A stretch of DNA of 5,303 bases from JAVXAN01 sp036660495 (GTDB taxonomy: Bacteria; Bacillota_I; Bacilli_A; RF39; UBA660): assembly GCA_036660495.1 (NCBI GenBank), contig JAVXAN010000044.1, positions 1 through 5,303 on the forward strand, read 5' to 3'. Shown here piece by piece: positions 1 through 5,303 of this stretch; position 1 is the first letter of the stretch, and each line of letters opens with the position of its first letter. Below the pieces are notes generated by a model. It was not told where the DNA came from. It saw only the letters and a list, made by a program, of their open reading frames with translations, and searched no databases. The translations under genes and the position numbers were made by a program.

Positions 1-2
1 TA

Positions 3-668
3 GGTGCACGAATTAAACTTAATAGTGTTGGGAAACCACTAATAGGACTAAATGAAAAAATAATAAATCAAGAAACAAACCAAGAGGTGTCATACAATCA
101 AGAAGGTATAATTTGCTATTCTGGTGATACTACCATGATTCGCTATTTTGATGAGGATATTTACAATAAAAATATTAATAATAATAAAGGGAAGCAGCAA
201 AAAATTATTGATGATAATGGGGTTGAATGGCTTTGTACTGGATCAAAAGGATATATTGATGAAGACGGTTATGTATTTTTGACTGGAAGAAACAGTTATA
301 TAATAACGTATGAAGCTGAAGGGTCTCCAATTAAAATTTATACTGATATGATTAGAAATAAAATATGTGAGTGTAATGCCATTGATAATTGTGTTGTGGT
401 TGGTCAAAAAGTTGACGATTATCGTTCATATGCGCCTAAAGTATATATAACTTTAAAGTATGGCTATGTTTATGATGAAGAACTTAGGAAAATTTTAATT
501 GAAAAGTGTAAAACGGAATTATCTTTATCAGCTTTACCAAATAGCATTGAATGTATAGCTTCAATGCCATTAACAGATGCGGGTAAAATCAATTATATAT
601 ATTTAGAACAAATGGCAAATAAAGAAAGCATCAATACGCCAGCTGTTTTTAAAAAGAGAAAAAAATAA
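3..668 (+). CDS. AMP-binding (adenylate-forming) enzyme, C-terminal part, truncated by the window edge
   Basis: The frame is open from the first base (first whole codon at 3). The GTG at 87 is an internal Val codon, not a start, because upstream codons read GARIKLNSVGKPLIG, a typical ANL-superfamily stretch. Family motifs follow in order: an A6-like EGIICYSGD near 105, an A7-like WLCTGSKGYIDEDG (about 228-269), an A8-like GRNSYII (about 285-305), and an A10-like TDAGKI whose Lys (585-587) matches the residue that contacts the acyl-adenylate. Such enzymes activate a carboxylate with ATP and pass it to CoA or a carrier protein; the substrate cannot be told here. Oddities: the near-invariant Asp of A7 (TGD) is Ser (243-245), and the A8 hinge position, usually Asp or Lys, is altered (GRNSY). 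The enzyme may therefore be divergent or impaired. The tail is basic (KKRKK). The gene ends just before a strong terminator. The family call is secure; the function is not. Confidence 0.85.
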   Translation, partial: GARIKLNSVGKPLIGLNEKIINQETNQEVSYNQEGIICYSGDTTMIRYFDEDIYNKNINNNKGKQQKIIDDNGVEWLCTGSKGYIDEDGYVFLTGRNSYIITYEAEGSPIKIYTDMIRNKICECNAIDNCVVVGQKVDDYRSYAPKVYITLKYGYVYDEELRKILIEKCKTELSLSALPNSIECIASMPLTDAGKINYIYLEQMANKESINTPAVFKKRKK

Positions 669-681
669 AGCTAAATATTGT

Positions 682-717
682 AAAGCAGACAAAAAAATAT
701 TTTTTTGTTTGCTTTTT
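682..717 (+). terminator. Rho-independent terminator after the AMP-binding gene
   Basis: A long hairpin pairs 682-697 with 700-715: GCAGAC plus seven A on the left, seven T plus GTTTGC on the right, with one G-T wobble (688/709) and a nominal 2-base loop that will open wider. A run of five T (713-717) follows the GC-containing base of the stem. It lies 13 bases past the stop codon at 666-668. The A-rich and T-rich arms would also give the opposite strand some terminator character. Confidence 0.85.
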
Positions 718-718
718 A

Positions 719-727
719 TGTTATAAT
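719..727 (+). promoter_or_regulatory. Extended -10 promoter for the 7-TM sensor unit
   Basis: TGTTATAAT is a perfect match to the extended -10 consensus TGnTATAAT, with the hexamer at 722-727. No good -35 exists at 16-18 bases upstream; that space is the T-rich arm of the preceding terminator, so the promoter probably depends on the extended -10. The predicted start is near 734, giving a leader of about 25 bases to the ATG at 759. Confidence 0.7.
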
Positions 728-744
728 TTAATTATCTTAGATGG

Positions 745-750
745 AAAGGG
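745..750 (+). promoter_or_regulatory. Ribosome binding site that decides the start of the 7-TM gene
   Basis: AAAGGG lies 8 bases before the ATG at 759. The alternative in-frame ATG at 741 would have almost no leader if transcription begins near 734, and no Shine-Dalgarno site. Starting there would also add a charged MERDDC in front of the first hydrophobic helix. Both points favour 759. Confidence 0.65.
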
Positions 751-758
751 ATGACTGT

Positions 759-1481
759 ATGTTAAATAGTATATGTATTCAGATATTTAGCTTATGTTAC
801 ATTTTATTATTAGCTTTTTGTAAAACAGAAGATAATGAAAAAACCGAAAAAAATTTACATCTAAAAATTTTTGATGGATTAATAATAGCAAATTTTTTAG
901 GGCTAATTCTTCATTTGTTTTGTTATTTTACGGTTTCAAATACAAATCTTATTCCCATTATAAATATTATTGTTTCCAAATTATATCTGGTAAGTCTTTT
1001 ATCATGGATTAGTTTGTTTACGATTTATATTTTTATAATATCTAATCCTAACATTGAAAAAAACGTCATGGAAAAAAAGCGTAATTTTAAAATAAAGTTT
1101 TTAACGATACCTTGTTTAATATATTTGATTGTTAATATTTTAATATTTATTCTTCCACTTTCTTATGTCAATGAAAGCGGTATGATATATTCATATGGTC
1201 CAAGTGCAAATATTGTTTATTATGTATCCGAAATTCTTGTTATAGTTTGTTTGATTTTTATGTTTTTTAGTCCAAAAAACATTAAAGGGACAAAATACGC
1301 TCCATTATTTATTTTTATTGCAGGAGGTGCTATAATAATGATTCTTCAGTCAATGCACCCAGAATTATTATTAATGACTTCAATGGAAACTTTTGTAACG
1401 TTTTTAATGTATTTTACGATTGAAAAATCAGATACTAAAATAATTGATAGTAATAAAAAAACTAATAAGGAGATTTTATAA
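759..1481 (+). CDS. 7-TM membrane protein resembling a histidine-kinase sensor region without the kinase
   Basis: From the ATG at 759 the protein is 240 residues; an in-frame ATG at 741 would add 6. Hydrophobic segments lie at about 1-20, 40-59, 71-95, 114-136, 150-170, 181-199 and 203-221, giving seven likely TM helices with charged loops (for example EKKRNFKIK at 105-113). The closing stretch METFVTFLMYFTIEKSDTKII (209-229) resembles the junction where 7-TM sensor domains of Bacilli histidine kinases pass into a linker and then the dimerisation/phosphoacceptor helix. Here it is followed by only about 11 polar residues and a stop. No H-box, N-box or G-box is present, and no such motif reads in another frame before the next gene. 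The next gene begins inside the stop codon (TAATG) and so is translationally coupled. Likely a membrane sensor or partner protein acting in trans, or a reduced kinase. The 7-TM call is firm; the kinase relationship is from pattern recognition only. Confidence 0.7.
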   Translation: MLNSICIQIFSLCYILLLAFCKTEDNEKTEKNLHLKIFDGLIIANFLGLILHLFCYFTVSNTNLIPIINIIVSKLYLVSLLSWISLFTIYIFIISNPNIEKNVMEKKRNFKIKFLTIPCLIYLIVNILIFILPLSYVNESGMIYSYGPSANIVYYVSEILVIVCLIFMFFSPKNIKGTKYAPLFIFIAGGAIIMILQSMHPELLLMTSMETFVTFLMYFTIEKSDTKIIDSNKKTNKEIL

Positions 1482-1675
1482 TGACAGAAAATTTATCATT
1501 AATGTTAAATCAATTAGACATGTCGTCTATTAAAGCTTCTACTTATTTAGTTATAATGTCTATTGCACAAACTTCTACAAAAAGCAGTTCTAATAATACC
1601 GGTATTATAATAATGGGTATGATTATTGTTATAGTTGGTTTAGTTGGTTTTACAATAACAAAAAATAAAAAATAA
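1481..1675 (+). CDS. Small single-TM protein coupled to the 7-TM sensor
   Basis: A 64-residue protein that I do not recognise. Its ATG overlaps the TAA of the 7-TM gene by one base, with a near-perfect AAGGAG (1467-1472) 8 bases upstream, so it is a real gene. Residues 1-31 are moderately hydrophobic with a few acidic positions and could be a helix. Residues 31-40 are a Ser/Thr/Asn-rich spacer (TSTKSSSNNT). Residues 42-59 are a strongly hydrophobic Ile/Gly/Val helix with small-residue packing (GMIIVIVGLVG), and it ends in TKNKK. The last part has the shape of a cell-wall sorting tail (x-x-N-T-G, hydrophobic stretch, basic end), but L and P of LPxTG are absent, so anchoring by sortase is not supported. 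The coupling suggests it works with the 7-TM protein, for example as a subunit or modulator. A terminator follows directly. Confidence 0.75.
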   Translation: MTENLSLMLNQLDMSSIKASTYLVIMSIAQTSTKSSSNNTGIIIMGMIIVIVGLVGFTITKNKK

Positions 1676-1679
1676 ATTT

Positions 1680-1707
1680 GTAAGATATAAAATATCTTGC
1701 TTTTTTT
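1680..1707 (+). terminator. Rho-independent terminator after the small TM protein gene
   Basis: GTAAGATAT (1680-1688) pairs with ATATCTTGC (1692-1700) across an AAA loop, with one T-G wobble, and is followed directly by seven T (1701-1707). The stem is AT-rich but well formed. It starts 4 bases past the stop codon at 1673-1675. Confidence 0.85.
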
Positions 1708-1737
1708 ATGCTATTTTTCTAACTTTTTTAAATAAAC

Positions 1738-1766
1738 TGGAAAATATGAATATTTTATAGTATAAT
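1738..1766 (+). promoter_or_regulatory. Sigma-A-type promoter of the three-gene receptor operon
   Basis: The -10 is a perfect TATAAT (1761-1766). The -35 TGGAAA (1738-1743) matches 4 of 6 consensus bases at the ideal 17-base spacing. Transcription would start near 1773, leaving a leader of about 16 bases that carries the AGGAGG at 1776-1781. Confidence 0.7.
1741..1756. promoter_or_regulatory. Inverted repeat within the promoter spacer, possible operator
   Basis: AAAATAT (1741-1747) and ATATTTT (1750-1756) form a perfect 7-bp inverted repeat around a 2-base centre. It sits between the -35 and -10 elements and overlaps the end of the -35, which is a classical repressor position. AT-rich palindromes arise readily by chance in DNA of this composition, so this is only a candidate. 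Confidence 0.3.
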
Positions 1767-1788
1767 ACTTATCATAGGAGGCATCTTT

Positions 1789-2259
1789 ATGAAACAAAAT
1801 ATGAAGAAGTTTGTAAGAAAAAACAAGAGAGTAATAGCAATGGTAATAATTTGCATAGTAGCATTATTGTTATGTGTTATAGTATACAAAACTTGTTTTT
1901 ACTCAAACTCTAAATCATCGTTGTATGGGGAAAGGCTTAGGGATATCGAAAAAAACGAGTTTACTAAATCACAAAAGCAAAAAGTAGCTAATAAAGTTAA
2001 AAAGTTTGCGGGTGTTAATAAGGTCGATGTTGAAGTTAGTGGAAGGTTAATTAAGTTTTTTATTACTTTTGATAAGAATACTAGTGTTGATAATATGAAG
2101 TTAAGATTTAATGAATCTCTTGGACTTTTAAGTGAAAAAGTTAAATCATATTATGATGTTAGTTTCTATTCAATTCAAATTGTGGATAAAAAAGTAAAAT
2201 ATCCATTAATGGGGTATAAACATAAAAATAGTAAAGATATTTCATGGGGAAATATCTAA
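1789..2259 (+). CDS. Membrane-anchored protein of unknown function with a small alpha/beta-like outer domain
   Basis: 156 residues. The start is fixed by a perfect AGGAGG (1776-1781) 7 bases upstream. A basic N-terminus (1-14) precedes one TM helix (about 15-34), so the rest should face outward. Cys36 follows the helix but no lipobox is seen. The outer part begins SSLYGERLRDIEKNEF (43-58), then a helix (60-73), a strand-like stretch (VDVEVSGRLIKFFITF, 79-94), a second helix (100-118) and another strand-like stretch (YYDVSFYSIQIVD, 121-133). It closes with MGYKHKNSKDISWGN (141-155). The strand-helix-strand order and the SGRLIKFFITFDKNT stretch recall small YhcN/BON-like domains, but this is a shape similarity, not a family assignment. 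It is the first gene of an operon with the tandem-receptor/GGDEF protein 9 bases downstream, so a role as an accessory at the outer membrane face is plausible. Function unknown. Confidence 0.8.
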   Translation: MKQNMKKFVRKNKRVIAMVIICIVALLLCVIVYKTCFYSNSKSSLYGERLRDIEKNEFTKSQKQKVANKVKKFAGVNKVDVEVSGRLIKFFITFDKNTSVDNMKLRFNESLGLLSEKVKSYYDVSFYSIQIVDKKVKYPLMGYKHKNSKDISWGNI

Positions 2260-2268
2260 GGATGGTAA

Positions 2269-4335
2269 ATGATGAAAAGAAAGAAAAATAATAAATGGAT
2301 TGTAACAACGTTTATTCTAGGTTTAATTATCATTTTAATTACCTTAATTGCTTTAAGTAGGAGTAGCTTACAAAATACCAAACTTACTTTAGCAGAAAAA
2401 AAGTGGTTAGAGAACAATAAAAAAGAAGTAGTAAACGTATCAATAGTAAATGATTTATCTATTTTTAGTAAAAATGGAGAAGGCGTATTTTTTGATTTTA
2501 TAGATGAGTTATCTAAATCAACTGATTTATCTTTTAATAAAATTTCATATACAAGTTCTTCAGACATAGTTGAAAATGATTTATATTTTCACGTTGTTAG
2601 TCAGGATAAAACTAATTTAATAAATAAAAACGACATGGTATTTTACCAAGATTATTACGTTTTGCTAGGAAATAAAGAAGAAAAAATAAATAATGTAAAA
2701 AGTATCAGAAACAAAAAAATTGGAGTATTAACTAATGATTTAGCAAGAGTAAGTTATTTTCTTCCATCTGATGCAACCAATAACTTTAATCCTTATAATA
2801 CTGAAAGTGATTTAACAGCAGCTTTTGAAAAAGGTACATTAGATTATATTGCTGTTCCTAAAAACAAGTATATTGAAAAGATTTTATCGGATGAATACCA
2901 TGTTGTTTATGATATTACGGAGTTAAAAGAACTATATGTGCTTAGCGTAGGAAAAAACAGTAATAGAAATTTACTACAAATAGTTAAAAAGAATTATATT
3001 GTTTATGAAAATCAGAGGTTAGAAAAAACGTATAATTCAGCGTTAGTAGACGTTTTTAATACCCAAAAGAATGTTTCTGAAAAAGCTAAAGCAGACTTCT
3101 TAAGTAAAAAGTATGTGTATGGTTACCTTGATAATGAACCATATAGTTCAACGATTAATAACAAGTTAATTGGATTAGATAGCACTTATTTAAATGCTTT
3201 TAGCAAACTCACAAATGCTAGTTTTACTTATAAGAAGTATCGTAGTGTTAGTGATTTAACTAAGGCTTTAAATAAGGGAGAAGTAGACATTGCTTCAAAT
3301 TATTATAATTATACTGGATTAAGTGGTGACTTTGTTAAAACAATATCTCCATATAATGAAGAATACGTTATATTAACCCATAAGAGTAAGCCAGGATTAG
3401 TAATAAACTCGGTTAAATCTTTAACTGGTAAAGAAGTGATAACAACAAATTCAAGCTTATCAAAGTACTTACAAAAAGAAGCATCAATAAAAGTTAAAGC
3501 TTATGATAAGGTAGGTGCGCTAACTTCTAGAATGAATAAGGACAGCGTTGTAGCAATAGATTCCAACGTATATGATTTATATTCAGATAGTGATTTTTCA
3601 AATTATAGAGTTATTTATCGCGATAAAGTTAATTTATCATACGGATATTTAATAAATGATAAAACTGAAAACGCAACGTTTAGTGATTTGCTTAGTAATT
3701 ATATTGAAATAGTAAATTATAAACAGATGTATAATCAAGCATGGAAAAATTATAAAATGGATTCAAAAGAAATTGGTTACGGATATTTATATTTAATATT
3801 AGCCTTAATTGTAATACTATTAGCATGGCTTTTAATGAGAAAAAAAGTTAAGGTAAAAAAGAAAGTTAAACGAGAAGAAACAATCAGGTACGTTGATCCT
3901 TTAACATCTTTAAAAAATCGTCATTATTTAAATAAAAATTTCCAAAAATGGGAAGAAAACGCTATTTATCCTCAGTCTATTATTATAGTTAATCTTAATA
4001 ATTTAAGACATATAAATGATGTGTATGGTCATGAAGAAGGAGATAAATTAATAAAACTAGCAGCTAACGTTCTTATTAGAAATCAGTTAGAACAAAGTGA
4101 TATAATTCGAACTGATGGAAATGAATACATGGTTTACATGGTTGGATATGAAGAAAACAAAGTAATTTCTTACATGAGAAAATTGTATAAAGAATTAAAA
4201 GAACTCCCATATGGATTTGGAGCGACGCTTGGTTATAGCATGATAGAAGATGATATTAAAACGATTGATGATGCAATAAACGAGGCGGTACTTGAAATAA
4301 GGACTAATCGAGAAATGAATAATAAGAATAAATAA
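2269..4335 (+). CDS. Receptor with two tandem solute-binding (SBP_bac_3-like) domains, TM helix and degenerate GGDEF domain
   Basis: 688 residues. A basic start and signal-anchor helix (about 10-30) lead to the outer part. LTLAEKKWLENNKKEVVNVSI (39-59) is the typical entry to a Venus-flytrap domain of the BvgS/EvgS type; domain 1 spans about 54-257. Domain 2 (about 281-495) starts KYVYGYLDNEPYSS and contains LTKALNKGEVDIA and TISPYNEEYVIL. A second TM helix (about 504-523) and a very basic linker (524-535) lead to a GGDEF-fold domain (about 541-680), shown by DPLTSLKNRHYL, INDVYGHEEGDKL and the signature region. The signature reads DGNEY (616-620, bases 4114-4128), the first metal-ligand Asp is Asn575 (NLNNL), and no RxxD inhibitory site precedes it. 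Diguanylate cyclase activity is therefore doubtful, though nucleotide binding may remain. Start: tandem ATGs at 2269 and 2272, with AAGG at 2258-2261. Likely role: ligand sensing outside the cell passed to a non-canonical cytoplasmic output. The architecture is confident; ligand and output are unknown. Confidence 0.88.
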   Translation: MMKRKKNNKWIVTTFILGLIIILITLIALSRSSLQNTKLTLAEKKWLENNKKEVVNVSIVNDLSIFSKNGEGVFFDFIDELSKSTDLSFNKISYTSSSDIVENDLYFHVVSQDKTNLINKNDMVFYQDYYVLLGNKEEKINNVKSIRNKKIGVLTNDLARVSYFLPSDATNNFNPYNTESDLTAAFEKGTLDYIAVPKNKYIEKILSDEYHVVYDITELKELYVLSVGKNSNRNLLQIVKKNYIVYENQRLEKTYNSALVDVFNTQKNVSEKAKADFLSKKYVYGYLDNEPYSSTINNKLIGLDSTYLNAFSKLTNASFTYKKYRSVSDLTKALNKGEVDIASNYYNYTGLSGDFVKTISPYNEEYVILTHKSKPGLVINSVKSLTGKEVITTNSSLSKYLQKEASIKVKAYDKVGALTSRMNKDSVVAIDSNVYDLYSDSDFSNYRVIYRDKVNLSYGYLINDKTENATFSDLLSNYIEIVNYKQMYNQAWKNYKMDSKEIGYGYLYLILALIVILLAWLLMRKKVKVKKKVKREETIRYVDPLTSLKNRHYLNKNFQKWEENAIYPQSIIIVNLNNLRHINDVYGHEEGDKLIKLAANVLIRNQLEQSDIIRTDGNEYMVYMVGYEENKVISYMRKLYKELKELPYGFGATLGYSMIEDDIKTIDDAINEAVLEIRTNREMNNKNK

Positions 4336-4344
4336 AGGTGGATA

Positions 4345-5175
4345 ATGGAAAAATCAAAAGAAAAAATAAAAAGCTCAATAAAAGAAAAAATATTATTAAT
4401 GAACACTCCATTAATGTCAATATTACCAGGACAAATATCTTTCTTTGTTATTTTGTCGATATTACCATTAATAAGTGTTATAGCAATGATAATAACGAAA
4501 TTATCCTTTAGTATGACTTCCATTACTAATTTTGTTGCTAATTATTTTCCAAGTGGAGCAAGTAATATAATTCTTGCGATTATAGGACAACAAAGGGTTG
4601 GTGCTTTTGATGTTTTCTTTGTGATAACAGCTTTTTTTCTAGCTGCTAAAGCAACTCATTCAATTGTTGTAGCATCAACAACTATATATGCCGGTAAACA
4701 AAAAGATTTTATAAGAACTAGAATAAAAGCCATTGTTATTTTAATTGTATTAATATTTTTAGTGATATTTATGTTTGCAGCGTTATCTGGTGGAAAACAT
4801 TTAATCCTTTATTTAAGTCAAATTTTTCCTGGAACAATTACTAAATCAGTATATTTAGTATATAGTATTCTAAAATGGCCGGTAGTATTTTTTATGGTTT
4901 TTATGGTTATAAAAGTAATTTATACAATGGCACCAAACGTTAAAATCCCTAGTAATAGTGTTAATAAAGGAGCTTTATCAACAACTGTTATATGGACGAT
5001 TTCAACATTTATCTATTCGTTTTATGCTAGTAATTTAGCAAATTATAATAAGTTTTATGGAAACTTATCTAATTTAATTATTCTAATGATATGGATTTAC
5101 TGGCTATCTTACATATTTGTTTTTGGTATGACGATGAATGAATACAAGTTTGCTAATAAAAAAATAAAAGAATAA
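4345..5175 (+). CDS. YihY/BrkB-family polytopic inner-membrane protein
   Basis: 276 residues, near the usual length of the family. An AAAGGTGG stretch (4334-4341) lies just before the ATG, 9 bases after the receptor stop codon, so it is the third gene of that operon. A basic amphipathic N-terminus (1-20) is followed by about six TM segments: 31-52, 88-110, 125-147, 170-194, 209-229 and 240-264. Family signatures are clear: PGQISFFVILSILPLISVI (28-46), where Pro41 fits the usual S-x-x-P in the first helix; APNVKIPSNSVNKGALSTTVIW (196-217); and the hallmark end YNKFYGNLSNLIILMIWIYWLSYIFVFGMTMNEY (234-267). The family was once called ribonuclease BN, which is a misassignment; its molecular function is still unclear, with roles proposed in envelope processes or transport. 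The operon position suggests a link to the envelope sensing carried out by its two upstream neighbours. No clear terminator follows. Confidence 0.92.
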   Translation: MEKSKEKIKSSIKEKILLMNTPLMSILPGQISFFVILSILPLISVIAMIITKLSFSMTSITNFVANYFPSGASNIILAIIGQQRVGAFDVFFVITAFFLAAKATHSIVVASTTIYAGKQKDFIRTRIKAIVILIVLIFLVIFMFAALSGGKHLILYLSQIFPGTITKSVYLVYSILKWPVVFFMVFMVIKVIYTMAPNVKIPSNSVNKGALSTTVIWTISTFIYSFYASNLANYNKFYGNLSNLIILMIWIYWLSYIFVFGMTMNEYKFANKKIKE

Positions 5176-5303
5176 TTATAAAGCAACACTGAAAAATATA
5201 GCTTTTAAACAAGATGTATTAAACGCTAAACTCTGTAAACAAACCTGCTTTTATGCAAAATTATATAATTCTCAGTTTGAAGAAGTTTAAGGCTGTTAAA
5301 CTC
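5176..5303. other. Terminal intergenic segment without a convincing gene
   Basis: 128 bases to the window edge. There is no good hairpin-plus-T-run terminator; AAAGC (5180-5184) and GCTTT (5201-5205) could pair over a long loop but no T run follows. A TATAAT lies at 5264-5269 without a good -35. A 7-bp inverted repeat, AGTTTAA (5284-5290) and TTAAACT (5296-5302) around GGCTG, sits just downstream, where a start site from that -10 would fall. This could be the promoter region of a next gene or the start of a terminator stem cut by the edge; neither can be shown. Confidence 0.3.

Noticed and set aside
87..668. Reading the first gene as a complete 193-residue protein starting at GTG 87
   Set aside because: The same frame is open to the left edge and the upstream codons match the conserved region of AMP-binding enzymes; there is no Shine-Dalgarno site fitting position 87 and the N-terminal motifs would be missing.
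741..758. Upstream ATG at 741 as the start of the 7-TM gene
   Set aside because: It would leave a leader of only about 7 bases after the predicted start site and has no Shine-Dalgarno site, while 759 has AAAGGG at good spacing.
1481..1675. Small TM protein as DltX or a carrier protein linked to the AMP-binding enzyme
   Set aside because: It is separated from that gene by a terminator and the 7-TM gene, and it lacks a DSL-type phosphopantetheine site or a recognisable DltX pattern.
2256..2567. Minus-strand open frame of 103 codons
   Set aside because: It lies wholly opposite the start of the receptor gene, has low-complexity Ser/Leu/Phe-rich composition expected of an antisense shadow, and has no family features.
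4233..4523. Minus-strand open frame of 96 codons
   Set aside because: It overlaps the end of the GGDEF domain and the start of the YihY-family gene; its Ile/Phe/Ser-rich protein is an antisense shadow.
5180..5205. Possible terminator for the receptor operon
   Set aside because: Only five pairs close a loop of about 16 bases and no T run follows.
5168..5287. Possible short + strand gene after the YihY-family gene
   Set aside because: No ATG, GTG or TTG start codon and no ribosome binding site in the frame; the peptide is not recognisable.
1..5303. CRISPR array, tRNA or rRNA genes, insertion sequence or long repeats
   Set aside because: No regularly spaced repeats, no tRNA cloverleaf or rRNA-like stretch, no transposase motifs or matching terminal repeats were seen on either strand.

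Overview
The window is very AT-rich. Every gene uses TAA stops and reads Trp as TGG, so this is the ordinary bacterial code rather than the Mycoplasma code. Strong Shine-Dalgarno sites, short intergenic gaps and Lys/Asn/Ile-rich proteins suggest a low-GC Firmicute-type genome, possibly one of the uncultured gut Bacilli/Mollicutes-like groups (RF39-type). That placement is inference from composition and style, not from a marker gene. All real genes are on the + strand.

The left edge (1-668) is the 3' part of an adenylate-forming (AMP-binding) enzyme gene whose N-terminal part lies outside the window. It ends in a strong intrinsic terminator at 682-717. A perfect extended -10 promoter follows directly and drives a two-gene unit: a 7-TM membrane protein (759-1481) that looks like the sensor half of a histidine kinase with no kinase domain, and a translationally coupled 64-residue single-TM protein (1481-1675). 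A second hairpin terminator (1680-1707) closes that unit.

A second promoter (1738-1766), with a 16-bp inverted repeat between its -35 and -10 elements, starts a tight three-gene operon with 9-nt gaps. It encodes a small membrane-anchored protein of unknown function (1789-2259), a large receptor with two tandem periplasmic-type solute-binding domains, a TM helix and a degenerate GGDEF domain (2269-4335), and a YihY/BrkB-family polytopic membrane protein (4345-5175). The last 128 bases hold no convincing gene.

The shared theme of the two complete units is membrane sensing through proteins whose usual enzymatic output is missing or degenerate: a kinase-less 7-TM sensor, and a GGDEF domain reading DGNEY with the metal-binding Asp replaced by Asn. 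The adenylating enzyme at the left edge also lacks the usual A7 aspartate. The two sensing units are the most interesting part of the window, and their ligands and outputs cannot be read from the sequence.
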